The translations under genes were made by a program, and so were the position numbers. This document shows positions 39,701 through 50,253 of a stretch of 64,000 nucleotides of DNA, in pieces (within the stretch, counting starts at the first letter, position 1; every line of letters begins with the position of its first letter). The notes beneath the pieces were generated by a model, which saw only the letters and a program-made list of their open reading frames with translations, was not told where the DNA came from and made no database searches. This stretch comes from Coffea arabica (Eukaryota > Streptophyta > Magnoliopsida > Gentianales > Rubiaceae). The stretch is taken from assembly GCF_036785885.1 (NCBI RefSeq), contig NC_092317.1, positions 5,644,501 through 5,708,500 on the forward strand. The letters are read 5' to 3'.

Positions 39701-42700
39701 CAAATATAATAGAAGTGGTTGGAGTTTTTTTTCTTTCTTTTTTTTTTTTTAATTTTTAATGAGGATTGGTTTTCTTTTCATGTTTTTCGAGCTGGAAGTT
39801 GAGGAAATTGTATCACCGTCCTCTGTGAGAAACTGAGATCCAAGATTCAATAATTTAGCCTGGTCTTAGTAGAATTCAAGGTTGTCATACACAATCTTAG
39901 ATCTGTCCTTATTGCTATATATGCTCTTATCCCTGCATAGATTATTCTTCCTTGTCTTAAACTGTTTCATTTCCTTCTAAATAGTTTCTAATTGGTTCTG
40001 TGCCATAAAAGTTTTAGACTTAGGCCTTGTTGACCTATATTTGTCAAAATTTCCAAATTGGAGTCCTGTGGTAGTTCTTCTATTTTTTCTGCACTCTAAC
40101 CACCTTAGTGTTATAATTATGTTGGTATTAATTTTTGTATATCTTCCTTGCCTTCATACATCTTTTCTCTTTTGAACCTAAGGAAACTATTTTGGAGGAG
40201 ATGAAAAAGGAGCTTCAGGCAAGGCCAACAGAAAAGTTAGTTGATGACTTGCGGAAAAAGGTCAAAATCTTGCAGGTACCTAACTCACTCTTACAACTCT
40301 GTGTCATCCTTTCAGGTAATTGTAATTAGAACATTTTCAGTTGAAAGACAGGCAGGAAAATGATAGGGTAGAGAACTCTTAAAATAGAAGGAAGGAATAC
40401 GAGTAAATTGAGCATGACATAGTCGATGTGCTTTGATTTTCTCGTCTTGCTCCACTGCTTCATGTAAGCAATTGAAATTTGGATAATAAGGCATTGACCC
40501 TATCAAAGACTGGACATTTTTGTCAACGTCAGTATGAATGATTTTCAGATTTTCCTTTAATTTGCTTCCAAAAAGTTCTAATTTGGAAATGATGATTAAT
40601 AACTTGTTTTCAGAAAAATGAAATGACTGTTAGATCTGATTGCAGCATGTTGTGTTAGTTTTTATGGCTTTTGACATCACTTGGAAGATTTAAAGGCATC
40701 AGTGGTCCAACTATGTTCTCTGACTCTCTCCATCAGTTGCTTTGTCCATCTTAGCTCTCATGATTACAACTGAGGTTGTTGCTTGATAAATTCTTTCATT
40801 CATTTATCAACAATTTCATTTTAAATTTAAGGCTGTGGGCTATAATTCTATTGAGGCTGAAGATTGGGAAGTAGCTACCACTGGAGAAGAGATGAGCAAA
40901 CTCGAGTCGCTACTGCTTGACAAGAACCGGAAAATGGAGCACGAACTTACTCAGTTGAAGGTATGAAGTTCCAAAATGGATGATATTGAAATTTTTAATG
41001 GTCCCAGTATCTTTTTAATTGCTAAACATCATTGTGATCTATATGTGCTTGCACTTGAACAAAAGAAAACTTATCAGAGAATGACTTCTATCTTTTACCT
41101 ATTAACTGTCAGGTCAAGCTTTCAGAAAAGACATCTTTGTTGGAAGCAGCTGAAGCCGAGAGAGAAGAATTAACTGCAAAGGTCAATGAACAACAACGGC
41201 TAATACAGAAATTAGAGGATGATATACTAAAGGTTAGGGCAAATTTTTACTGAAATAAGTGAATAGTGATGGTATGGTTAATATAAACAGGACTTTACAT
41301 GCTGTCGTATGTCGTATCAGAAGTCTCTTGTTTTTGGGATAAAATCATGGTTTTTTTTGTGTACTAAGCAGAATCTCACGAAATTTAAACTTGTTTGGTT
41401 GGTTTGCATATTGGGGAATAAAATACCATGACTTTGACATTTTTAATCACTTCCTATCTAAATTTTATTTCTCTTACATATAATGCAGGGTTATGGTTCA
41501 AAAGATACAAAGGGAACTTTATTTGAAGATTGGGATCTATCGGAATCTGGAGGGTCACAACCATCTGAGGTTATATTTGTACCTCTTTTATCAATTTCTC
41601 CCTTAATTTTGATCCCTGCAAAATAAAATAGAAAGTATTACTGAGGAAAAGTATGTTGTGCAATTCTCTAAACTGCGCAGCATAGATGGATTATAAGTAC
41701 ATTTTTCCTGCTTCCTGTATGAAGTTCTCTCTAATAAAGCTAGTTTAAAATAGTCTTTTCTACAGGTGCAGTGAGTTTGGCATTTATTTGATTCATCTGG
41801 CATGCATTAATACTTGTTAAACTTTTAAAAATGGCTAAGTGGCTAGCATTAAGCCTATCTCTGACAATTTGTAAAATTGCATGAAGTACATCAGTGCCAG
41901 CAGTGGCTAGTCAACCTGCAATTTATCTGAATGGTTCCAATTATTGGTCCCACTTCCTCAGGGAAAAAGTAAAGATCATCTCTTCAGATTCTTTGGCAGA
42001 ACAAACTCAACTAATACACCCAGATGTTCATTGTTTTATTCTTTGTTAATTTAACAATTTATTGATCTCAACTGTTCTGCTTCTGGGCGTTTGAATATGA
42101 CAATTTTCAGTAATTTAACTCTGTCTAACAGAACACGGAACAAAGACATGTTTCCTCAGATCAAGATCAAAGTTCGATGCTTAAGGTGATCTGCAATCAA
42201 CGAGACCGTTTCCGGGCACGCTTGAGAGAGACTGAAGAGGTTGCTTAGTTGCTTCTCTTTGTATTTCAACTCCTATATTTTACCACCTTTATCTTTTAGC
42301 AAGCAGTGTAATTTGTTCACGTTTGCATATCCTCTGGTCTCCTAAACTTTTGACATTTGCAGGAAATAAGACAGCTGAAGGAGAAGATAGGGATGCTAAA
42401 TGCTGAACTTGAGAAAACAAAAGCAGATAATGTTAAACTCTATGGGAAAATTCGTTATGTTCAGGATTATAATTCTGAAAAAGTAATTTCAAGAGGATCA
42501 AAGAAGGTGCTTTTTTGCAACTCATCTATCTATATACCTTGCTTCTAGTCTTATTAAAAAAAAAATCTAAAATAACTTGAAATTCTCAGTATGCCGAGGA
42601 TTTAGAAAGTGGTTTCAGCTCTGATGTGGAATCGAAGTATAAGAAGATTTATGAAGACGATATAAATCCTTTTGCAGCATTCTCAAAGAAGGTTTTTTGA

Positions 42701-44192
42701 CTTCTCTCTTTTCCTTGGTTCATTTATATATATATGTGTGTGTGTGTATATACCGTCTTCTCTATTTGCGATGGAGGATAATGTTGTGTTTGGAGCTTAG
42801 CTTTGATTTCCTTTCAAGTCTAGAATCAAAGAGGGAAAAAGTCTTCTTTTTGTGTTATGTTCAGCGGTTCTATTGCAGGATTTCGTCTTTAGAAGTTGGG
42901 TTCGTAAACAGTGTCACTTTTAACTTGCTTATGTCCTGTTTTGCAGTTGTGATATTTATATTTTATTTCTGAAACTTCGTCAAACTATTCAACCGTACAT
43001 CTTCACAGAAGAAAATGTGTCAATATGGCCTTACGCAATGTGTTAATTCTATTCTCCTAATTTGCTTCTGTTTTCCTTGTCATAAATCATTTACCTAGTT
43101 TCTTTTCTTTTCTTCTTTCTGTTGCTTCCTTTTAAACCATGCTTAGGAAAGAGATCAAAGGTACAAGGAACTGGGCTTAAGGGATAAAATTACTCTTAGC
43201 AGCGGACGGTTTCTTCTCGGTAACAAGTATGCTTCGATGGTCCTTTTCTGTTTTTTAAATGTAAATAAAATATGCTAAATGCTCTAAAATGGTCCCTTGC
43301 ATTTAGAAATTTCAGGTGCAATGCAAATCCTTTCCAGTTCAGTTGCTGTATATTTTGGCCTTTGATTATCTAATTTGCATCTAACCATAGATCTTGCTTA
43401 ATGTAATTGTTGGACCGCTGGCTGGCCAGGGGATGGTGCTAAGAGTCCTCGGTGCTGTTAGGTCCAGGGTTTGAATCTTGGGCCTGGTAGTTGGGGTTGG
43501 GAGGGTGTGGAGAGGGATTGAAAAAAGAAAGAAAGAAGTAATTGTTTATCTTCACAACCCCCAGCACATTGGCAAATGCAGCTAGAAGTTCCTTAGTGTT
43601 GATGGAGGCTTAGACTAAAATATTTTCTCGGCAATAAATATTGCATTTGAGTCTATGACTTTTTACTACAACCTAAAGTCTATGTTCAAAGAGGCTCGGT
43701 TATTGTATCGTGTCTGCGACTGCCTAAAGCCAGCCTGACCATTTTGAATAGCTGGCTATAAGTACATAACCTGAGTAATGGTTACTGCTAATTGTTTCAT
43801 AAACAAGCTATTTTCTTTCTCATTTACCTTCTCTTTTTTGGGTGCCAGCACATACAAATCCTTCATCCTCTAGTCAACCATTTGAGTTATTCACACTGAT
43901 AATGCTAAAGGGAAACAATTGAATGCCTTGCAGATATGCTCGAACCTTTGCATTCTTCTATACGATTGGGTTGCACGTATTAGTCTTCACTTGTCTGTAT
44001 AGGATGTCAGCATATAGCCACCTGAGGTACTCCAACCGGTTCTGATTTCTCTCTCCTTTGCTGAATATCATAATTCTTCATAATCCCAATGGTTGGTTAT
44101 TAACTGTCCGTCGTCTCCTATGTTTATGCAGCAATGGTCCTGAGGAATCACTGCTTGGAGATAAAAACATAAATCTTCCTCACGCATTATAG
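33793..44192 (+). CDS. CASP: Golgi coiled-coil membrane protein CASP
   Basis: CASP is a Golgi-membrane golgin related to an alternative product of the CUX1/CDP locus; in plants it helps tether COPII traffic at the Golgi rim. Exons: 33793-33880, 34931-35041, 35209-35387, 36263-36412, 37114-37202, 37345-37454, 37577-37671, 38240-38295, 38932-39097, 40183-40275, 40832-40960, 41113-41232, 41489-41569, 42132-42239, 42363-42506, 42590-42691, 43147-43226, 43934-44026, 44132-44192; 2055 nt, 684 aa plus TAG, near the 689 aa of Arabidopsis CASP (At3g18480). Nearly the whole protein is heptad-like coiled coil. The conserved tail includes DINPFAAFSKKERDQRYKEL, then a single membrane span at about residues 638-657 (AFFYTIGLHVLVFTCLY) and a short tail. 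All introns are GT-AG. A SINE sits in intron 17. Confidence 0.95.
43412..43537 (+). mobile_element. tRNA-derived SINE in CASP intron 17
   Basis: This 126-bp insertion is flanked by the 9-bp direct repeat GTAATTGTT (43403-43411 and 43538-43546). It has a TGGCTGGCCAGGGG stretch as a degenerate Pol III A box and GGTTTGAATCT at 43468-43478 as a B box, about 45 bp further on, and it ends in an A-rich tail (GAAAAAAGAAAGAAAGAA). That set is diagnostic of a SINE. It lies in the same orientation as CASP and does not touch splice sites. The B box differs from the GGTTCGANNCC consensus, so the copy is probably inactive. Confidence 0.85.
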
Positions 44193-45135
44193 TCCTTTTT
44201 TATACTTGTTCTCGATTCTCTTATTGCCTTGTTGGATGGTTCTTTTTTTGTTTAAATTCAATTGTAGACATAGAAAGCTGGTTGATGTAAGTATTTTTAC
44301 GCGGTGTAAATAGGGATACTGAGACGGCACTTTTATTCTCCCGCATTGGGTAAGAGTACATTTTCCCCTTTCCAGTCCCAAGTCTTTCATTTTGCTCCAT
44401 TGAATGGTCTAGTGATTAGCTTAAAGTTCATCATGGAGATACACTGTGTATGATGAGTCCATCAAGAACTACTAACACTTAGGTTGAGTCCTCAGGAACA
44501 AACTCTTTAATCCGAGCACCCAAAGGATCTGCCAAGACGTCTGAATAATCACGCCACAATGCTGGTTAAAACTTAATGAAATTTGAGTACCGTAAAATTT
44601 TCTCATTTATCTGTGAGCATAGAGAGCATCACAAATTTTCATGTTCTCATGCGTGTGCATTCAGGGGTAGAATCCAATGTAATAGCACAAAATAAAATCT
44701 TTATCACAATAATAGAACACTTTTGGCAGTCAAGATCATACGCATGAAACCGAAGATCAAACAAAAAGGCGTCAATTGTTAGTCTAAATGTGTGTGTGAA
44801 ATGCACAATTGATCTAGGAAGTAGTACAAGAGAAACAGCCAAGCCAACACATTCAGTTGATTACCATGGTTACAGATTTTCCGTAGCTAGAGCATTACAA
44901 AACTGAGCTTTACAAAATTTAATTACCAGAACTCGTATTTATATCGACCGAAATTGGAGTGAAGACCGCGACATTAACTACTCAAAAAAGTGTAAAATGG
45001 TTTATGCTGGAATAAAGAGGAGAGAGCAGCTCAAATTTAAGCACTAAAGACAGGTCCTCGAATGGAAATTTGGGACTCGAAGCGTAACCATCCTTACTAG
45101 GAGATTAGCTAACTTTCGAGCCTCATCACAACGAA
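44193..45135. other. Intergenic, CASP 3' region to tRNA-Asp
   Basis: This holds the CASP 3' untranslated region and unassigned sequence. No open frame here resembles a protein and no repeat structure stands out. CAA motifs just before 45136 (CACAACGAA) fit a plant tRNA transcription start. Confidence 0.5.
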
Positions 45136-45207
45136 GTCGTTGTAGTATAGTGGTGAGTATACCCGCCTGTCACGCGGGTGACCCGGGTTCGATCCCCGGC
45201 AACGGCG
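45136..45207 (+). tRNA. tRNA-Asp (anticodon GTC)
   Basis: The 72-nt sequence folds as a full cloverleaf. The acceptor stem pairs GTCGTTG with CAACGGC (one G-T pair). The anticodon arm CCGCCTGTCACGCGG carries GTC in the loop. The A box (TAGTATAGTGG) and B box (GGTTCGATCCC) are intact. There is no intron and no encoded CCA, as usual in plant nuclei. The T run at 45213-45216 follows at once as a Pol III terminator. Confidence 0.98.
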
Positions 45208-45505
45208 TTATCTTTTATCTTTTATGTTTTTTGCTTTATTGGATTTGTGCCAAAACGGCGTCGTGATGCTTAATTTGAGTTTGAGGTCTAGCAGTCCATA
45301 ATTCTTCTGTACAAAATGTTCTGGTAACAGCAGCAATGGCCGTCCTCTGCCTTTCTCCGCATAGTCGGTGGCAGCGCTGGCGGCGCTTCCATTCGACCAA
45401 AGAGTTTGCCCATTTTCAGCTTAATTTTCATAAATCATTAGAAAATTTCCTAAACCAAATTTTGCCCCAGTTTTGTTTATGCCTGCTTAGTTAAACTTCG
45501 TGATA
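45208..45505. other. Promoter interval between tRNA-Asp and PTH
   Basis: This 298-bp gap must contain the PTH promoter and leader. It has a mixed-GC patch (GGCAGCGCTGGCGGCGC at about 45371-45387). No convincing TATA box is visible. Confidence 0.4.
45213..45216 (+). terminator. Pol III terminator of tRNA-Asp
   Basis: TTTT five bases after the tRNA 3' end is the minimal RNA polymerase III stop signal; further T runs follow at 45221 and 45227. Confidence 0.7.
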
Positions 45506-47876
45506 ATGAGAGTATCTGCTGCATTTTCTACCACCACCGCAGCCGCCGCTCTCCGCCTCCTCTTCTCCTCTTGTGACCACCCTAAAACCCTTATCCCATT
45601 TTATTCTTGGACAAGGCATTCTTCTACTCTTACCCAATTTACCCCAAGATTAAGAATGGTGCATAATACTCATAATAATGACCTATCCCCTTCCTCAGTC
45701 TCCGCCGCAGCCTCTTTTTCCTCTTCTGCAGCAGCGTCAGCGTCAGCAGCGGCGCCTACTGATAAGCCGAAAACTCAGACCTGGCTTATCGTAGGGCTCG
45801 GTAACCCGGGGAAGCGGTACAATGGGACCCGCCATAACGTCCGTACTTTCTCCTCCCTTCTTCTTCATAGTCGTTTAAAGTAATTTTATTGGAAAATCTT
45901 GATTAATAAAAGTTTTTGATTGATAGGTGGGTTTTGAGATGGTGGATTACATTGCTCAAGCAGAGGGCATTTCAATGGGTAGTATTTCCTTCAAGGCCCT
46001 GTTTGGAAAAGGTTAATTTTTTTTTTGTTCTTTTACTTTTGCTACTGTTGACGCTTGAATCTTGAGGTAGATGTTGAATGGACATTTTGTTTAGGTTAAA
46101 AAAAAAAGGAAAGATTTAAACTTTGTTGATTTCTGGGACTTTTTTTCCCCTTTTTTGGGTAATGGATAGTTGTTGAAGTTGTATTGAATTTCCATTGTAG
46201 GTCATATTGCAAATGTGCCTGTGATGCTAGCTAAACCACAGACTTTCATGAATGCAAGTGGTGAGTCTGTAAGTTTGTTTCCTCTGCTCTCGCAATTTTT
46301 CTTTGCTATGCACTGCATGATACTAACTAATGTCTGTAGCAATGGTTAACTTGTTTCTTGTTCCTCGACTCTGTAATAGGTTGGGGCAATTGCCTCGTAT
46401 TATAGGATCCCATTGGCGCAAGTCCTAGTGGTAATTATGTGTGTTTTGATTAAAAGCCAATGAATAACTTTCTTTCAATCTGCTTTAAAAAAAAAAGAGA
46501 GAGAGAAAAAAAAAAGTTCCTTACAATCTTGGTTGGCTTAAGGGCGTAAAGATTTTATGCTTTGTAGATTTTTGATGATATGGATCTTCCATTTGCAAAG
46601 CTGCGGTTACTGCCAAAGGGTGGACATGGAGGGCATAACGGGTACATATCAGTCTGAAAATTAGCTTTTGTATTGCTTCCATTCAACATCTACTGGTTTT
46701 TATCCCATTGCATCTTCCCTCTGCTGTAAAGTTAAATTGGTGATTTAAAAATGGCAAAATTGATATAATTATATTGTTTAAACAAGTCCATAGACATATA
46801 TGTAGGCAGATATCTAAATTACCAATTCAGGGAAATTCAGTGAGTTAAAACTCTTAGTAGACCAATAAATGCAATCATGCATCTAAGCAGAAGGATCTGA
46901 TGTTGACTTAGAAATGCTTCTCACTGCTAAAGATTTTAGTTATGTTGTGGATTGGAGATTAAGACCGTGCCAGCTCTGATAATTGTTTCTTGAAAGATGG
47001 AGAGCAGATGACTTTCTGCAATGTGACAAAGCTCTCTTGGTTCTCTGCCAATTTTTTTTATTTGTAAGCAACATTAGATGATTAATGCTGAACAAAATCT
47101 GTCTTCTTTAGATAGATATTAAGCCCTTCTTGTACTGTTATAAGGAAGACAGACTAAAAAAATTTGGGTTATGATGACATAATGTCATTCATAATCCATT
47201 AAGGTTTATGTAAGTTTTCTGTAAAAGCTTTAAAAATTATGTACTTCGTGTCTCTGGCTAACTGAAGATCTCAATTCACCAGTGGTCTGCCAATGGTTGC
47301 CAAGAGCAAGGACCATCTAAAAATAACACCTTCGTTTCTCAAGCATATCGACAAGTTTTGTCTCAACAGAATTTATTTTTGTGGTTTTGCAAAGGAAGAT
47401 TGATGCCATTTTCTTTTCAGGATGAAGAATATTATTAATCACTTTAAAGGTAGCCGGGACTTTCCTCGTCTAAGGATTGGTACATCCTGAACTTATTTTG
47501 CTTTCTTGTGAAAGTGTCTCTTCAGGTCCTTGTCATTTACCATTTTCATGAAATACATGTAGGCATTGGCCGGCCCCCCGGGAAAATGGATCCCATGAAT
47601 TTCGTTATGCGCCCATTCACCAAACAAGAACGTGAAGAGGTAATATTCAAGTTTAATGCACTGTTAAACGTCATATAATCAAGGGATAATGGTTAATCAA
47701 AAGAAGGGAGTTATAGTGAAGATTATGTAAGAGGTTAACAATTGCTTGTTTCCTTTCTCCAGTTGGATTTTACGTTTCAGACTGGCTTGGAAGCAGTGCG
47801 AATTCTTTTGCTCGAGGGAATCAACAGAAGTGCTACTTTTGTTAATAGTGCCAAGTCATTGGAACAGCTTCAGTAA
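45506..47876 (+). CDS. PTH: Peptidyl-tRNA hydrolase, organelle-type
   Basis: A bacterial-type (Pth1) peptidyl-tRNA hydrolase frees tRNA from stalled peptidyl-tRNA. Exons: 45506-45838, 45927-46011, 46201-46268, 46380-46430, 46568-46641, 47421-47479, 47563-47639, 47763-47876; 861 nt, 286 aa plus TAA, all GT-AG. The first ATG is used; upstream in-frame codons lack an ATG. Residues 1-90 are Ser/Ala/Thr-rich with basic residues and few acids, a probable mitochondrial or plastid transit peptide. The mature part has every active-site element: GLGNPG, the catalytic His in TRHNVG, Asn in TFMNASGE, Asp in FDDMDLP, and Asn in GGHGGHNG. CRS2, a splicing factor of the same family, cannot be ruled out by sequence, but the complete active site favours a real hydrolase. 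Confidence 0.95.
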
Positions 47877-48504
47877 CTAGCTGCTTTCCTACGTTCTTTT
47901 TTGAAGTGGTAACAACGTCATGCAAGTTTGCAAGTGGAGGAAGCTCTGGAAAGTGCAGAAATCCAGCTAGTATGGAACTTTGTTGGAGAACTATAATAGA
48001 AGGCTATTCGACACCCAAAGGCGATTTCTTGTTCTTTTCCCTTTAATATCATTCTTACATCTTAATTCCTTGAGGGAGTATGTATACGTTGGTTAAATGA
48101 CAATTGATCTTACGGCTATCTTACTTTTTGGTCTCATTGATGTAGTTTAGCTTCTGTTGTTTCTAAATGATTCAGGAATTCCCACCTTCTGACTTAGCAG
48201 CAAACCCTCAAAGTTGAAATTCAGCAAAAAATTGTTTGGACAAATAATAATGAACTTAGCCCCTAACTTACACTAAAAGAGACCTCTTACTTACACTTAA
48301 AAAAAAAAAGGGAAAGAAAAAGCCTTAACCACTAACCAAATTTAGAAAGCAAACTGTATGTCTAAAATATTACAGGTTTTTTAAGAGGTGCTCAATAAGT
48401 GCTCGTTAATACACTTAAATTTTACCCAATCCATCATTTATATATACACCGATGATTGTTACCCATCCTTATATTTATGTACTTTTTCTAATTAATTTTA
48501 TATT

Positions 48505-48668
48505 TTAAAAAGAGTAAATTTTATATACACTGACAGTGCATACACTATTACCGTTGGATCCATGACACATGTGCAAAAATTGAATTTCAAATTCAATTTT
48601 GTATCGTTGTCATTCATTCAATATTGACAGTGTATACACTGCCAGTGTAGGAAATATTAATCTTTTTA
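48505..48668. mobile_element. MITE, CACTGACAGTG family, copy 3
   Basis: The left end reads TTAAAAAGAGTAAATTTTAT followed by ACACTGACAGTG. The right end, inverted, reads CACTGCCAGTGTAGG, then ATTAATCTTTTTAA. The interior has CCATGACACATGTG and TTCAAATTCAA. Length about 164 bp. This is the best-preserved copy of the family in the window. Confidence 0.75.
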
Positions 48669-48867
48669 AAAAATCTAACACATGAAGTACATTTTAAAGC
48701 GTGTCCAATGAATACCTGTAAGACAAACCAAAAATTCCATTAGATAGACCAAAAATTTATTAGCGATATTAAGAATATTCACTGATGTAGATTTACTTTT
48801 AAAATTGACTTGATAAACTAGTATAATTTCATTGTGAAATATTAAGAAATTAAACCATAACCATATA

Positions 48868-49150
48868 CCCCCTCCGTCCTACTTTGATAGTTTTGAATTT
48901 TTCACACAATTTAAGAAAATTTAGTTAACTTTATGGAAATAGTAAATCTAGCCTACTATTTTTTTAATATACCCTCACATTAATATTAGTAGTATAATTA
49001 GCCATTATATCTTTACATTAATTACAACAACAATATTGATGAAAAGTTACACCATTCAAGGCAATGAATCAAAGCAATTAATGAATAAGATAGGTTATAT
49101 CACTAATAATAAAATACATCAAATAATGGTAAAGGAAAAAAAAAAGGCCT
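48868..49150. mobile_element. Stowaway-like MITE remnant with left end
   Basis: CCCCCTCCGTCCTACTTTG follows a TA and matches the terminal signature (CTCCCTCCGTCC) of a widespread plant Stowaway/Tc1-mariner MITE group. Interior words such as AGGTTATATCACTAATAATA recur in the element at 55365-55755. No matching right end is visible, so this copy looks truncated. Confidence 0.6.
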
Positions 49151-49337
49151 CGGAAAAAGAGAATTTGAAAAGTTAAACTTGTATTATCTTAGACGAAAAT
49201 TCATTGAACTTAGCCATCTTGGACTCTTCAAATTGGAATTGTTTCATATTTTGATTTTATTTATGGATCCCCGGGCAGAGGGATGGTAGAATCAGCCATC
49301 TTTGGACGCTTCGAAGTGCAACGATGTATAAACGTCA

Positions 49338-49388
49338 TCCCACATCGAAACACACAGCAGAAGGCAAGGCTTGCGTGAGATATTTAAG
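49338..49388 (+). promoter_or_regulatory. USE and TATA box of U1 snRNA gene 1
   Basis: The plant snRNA upstream sequence element TCCCACATCG is at 49338-49347 and a TATA-like TATTTAAG begins at 49381, with 33 bp between. This four-helical-turn spacing is what specifies RNA polymerase II in plant snRNA genes; U6-type Pol III genes use about 24 bp. The transcript start follows 32 bp after the TATA start. Confidence 0.93.
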
Positions 49389-49409
49389 TAAGCGGGGTAG
49401 CAACGTTGA

Positions 49410-49576
<167 letters not shown>

Positions 49577-49950
49577 AAGACTAATGTCTCAAATCTTTGT
49601 TTTTTCGTTGGTTTTAGAGACTTGGTCTCTCACTCTAAAATCTTATTATACAATTCGTACATCTTTGGCCTGGTGCCTCTAGTATTTTATTATTTCAAAT
49701 CCCTAATTAAATTAGCTATGTGTCAGGCTCTAATGCCTTCAGATGGTTATTCTAGCAAAATAAAAGAATGCAGCTTGTGTTAGTTTGGGAAGGTTGACAA
49801 TTGAATTACTTCCCTCTAATTTGATTCCAGTACCTGGTTTTCTATTAACAAAATTATGAATTTTATGTCAATTTTCTTTTAACCCTGACCTAATAAACAA
49901 ATGACGAGAATAAAGTATGTAAAATCCAAGGTCAGTTCTTCTGCCTTGCG

Positions 49951-49982
<32 letters not shown>

Positions 49983-50253
49983 ACAATTCAATTAAATACT
50001 AGTAGTACATCTCAAGGTCATTTGGCACCATATGATTCCACCAGGGCAAAACAAATATCAAACAATGATAAATGATCAAGAACCCATACAACATCATCTT
50101 AATTGAAGAAAATGACTCCTGAACTGAAAAATATATGGTTGAAATACATACTACAATACTCAATATGTCCAGCACAGTATTCAAGTATGTGCTTGGCATC
50201 ACCAAAAGGAAAGCAGCAGCATTCACGTACCAATGTGCTCATCTGAAGCAAGT
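49577..50253. other. Intergenic with a 32-nt C homopolymer
   Basis: This separates U1 copy 1 from the 3' end of the F-box gene, which points the other way. Apart from the C tract at 49951-49982 nothing is recognisable. The last part probably holds the F-box 3' untranslated region. Confidence 0.55.
49951..49982. repeat. C32 homopolymer
   Basis: Thirty-two consecutive C residues follow a GCG. Such a length is rare in plant DNA and could form an i-motif or, on the other strand, a G-quadruplex. The exact number may be affected by sequencing slippage. Confidence 0.8.

Larger units (their letters stand above)
47877..49337. other. Intergenic, PTH 3' region to U1 snRNA
   Basis: After the PTH 3' region this contains two MITE-like segments (48505-48668 and 48868-about 49150) and AT-rich filler. 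No coding region is supported. Confidence 0.55.
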
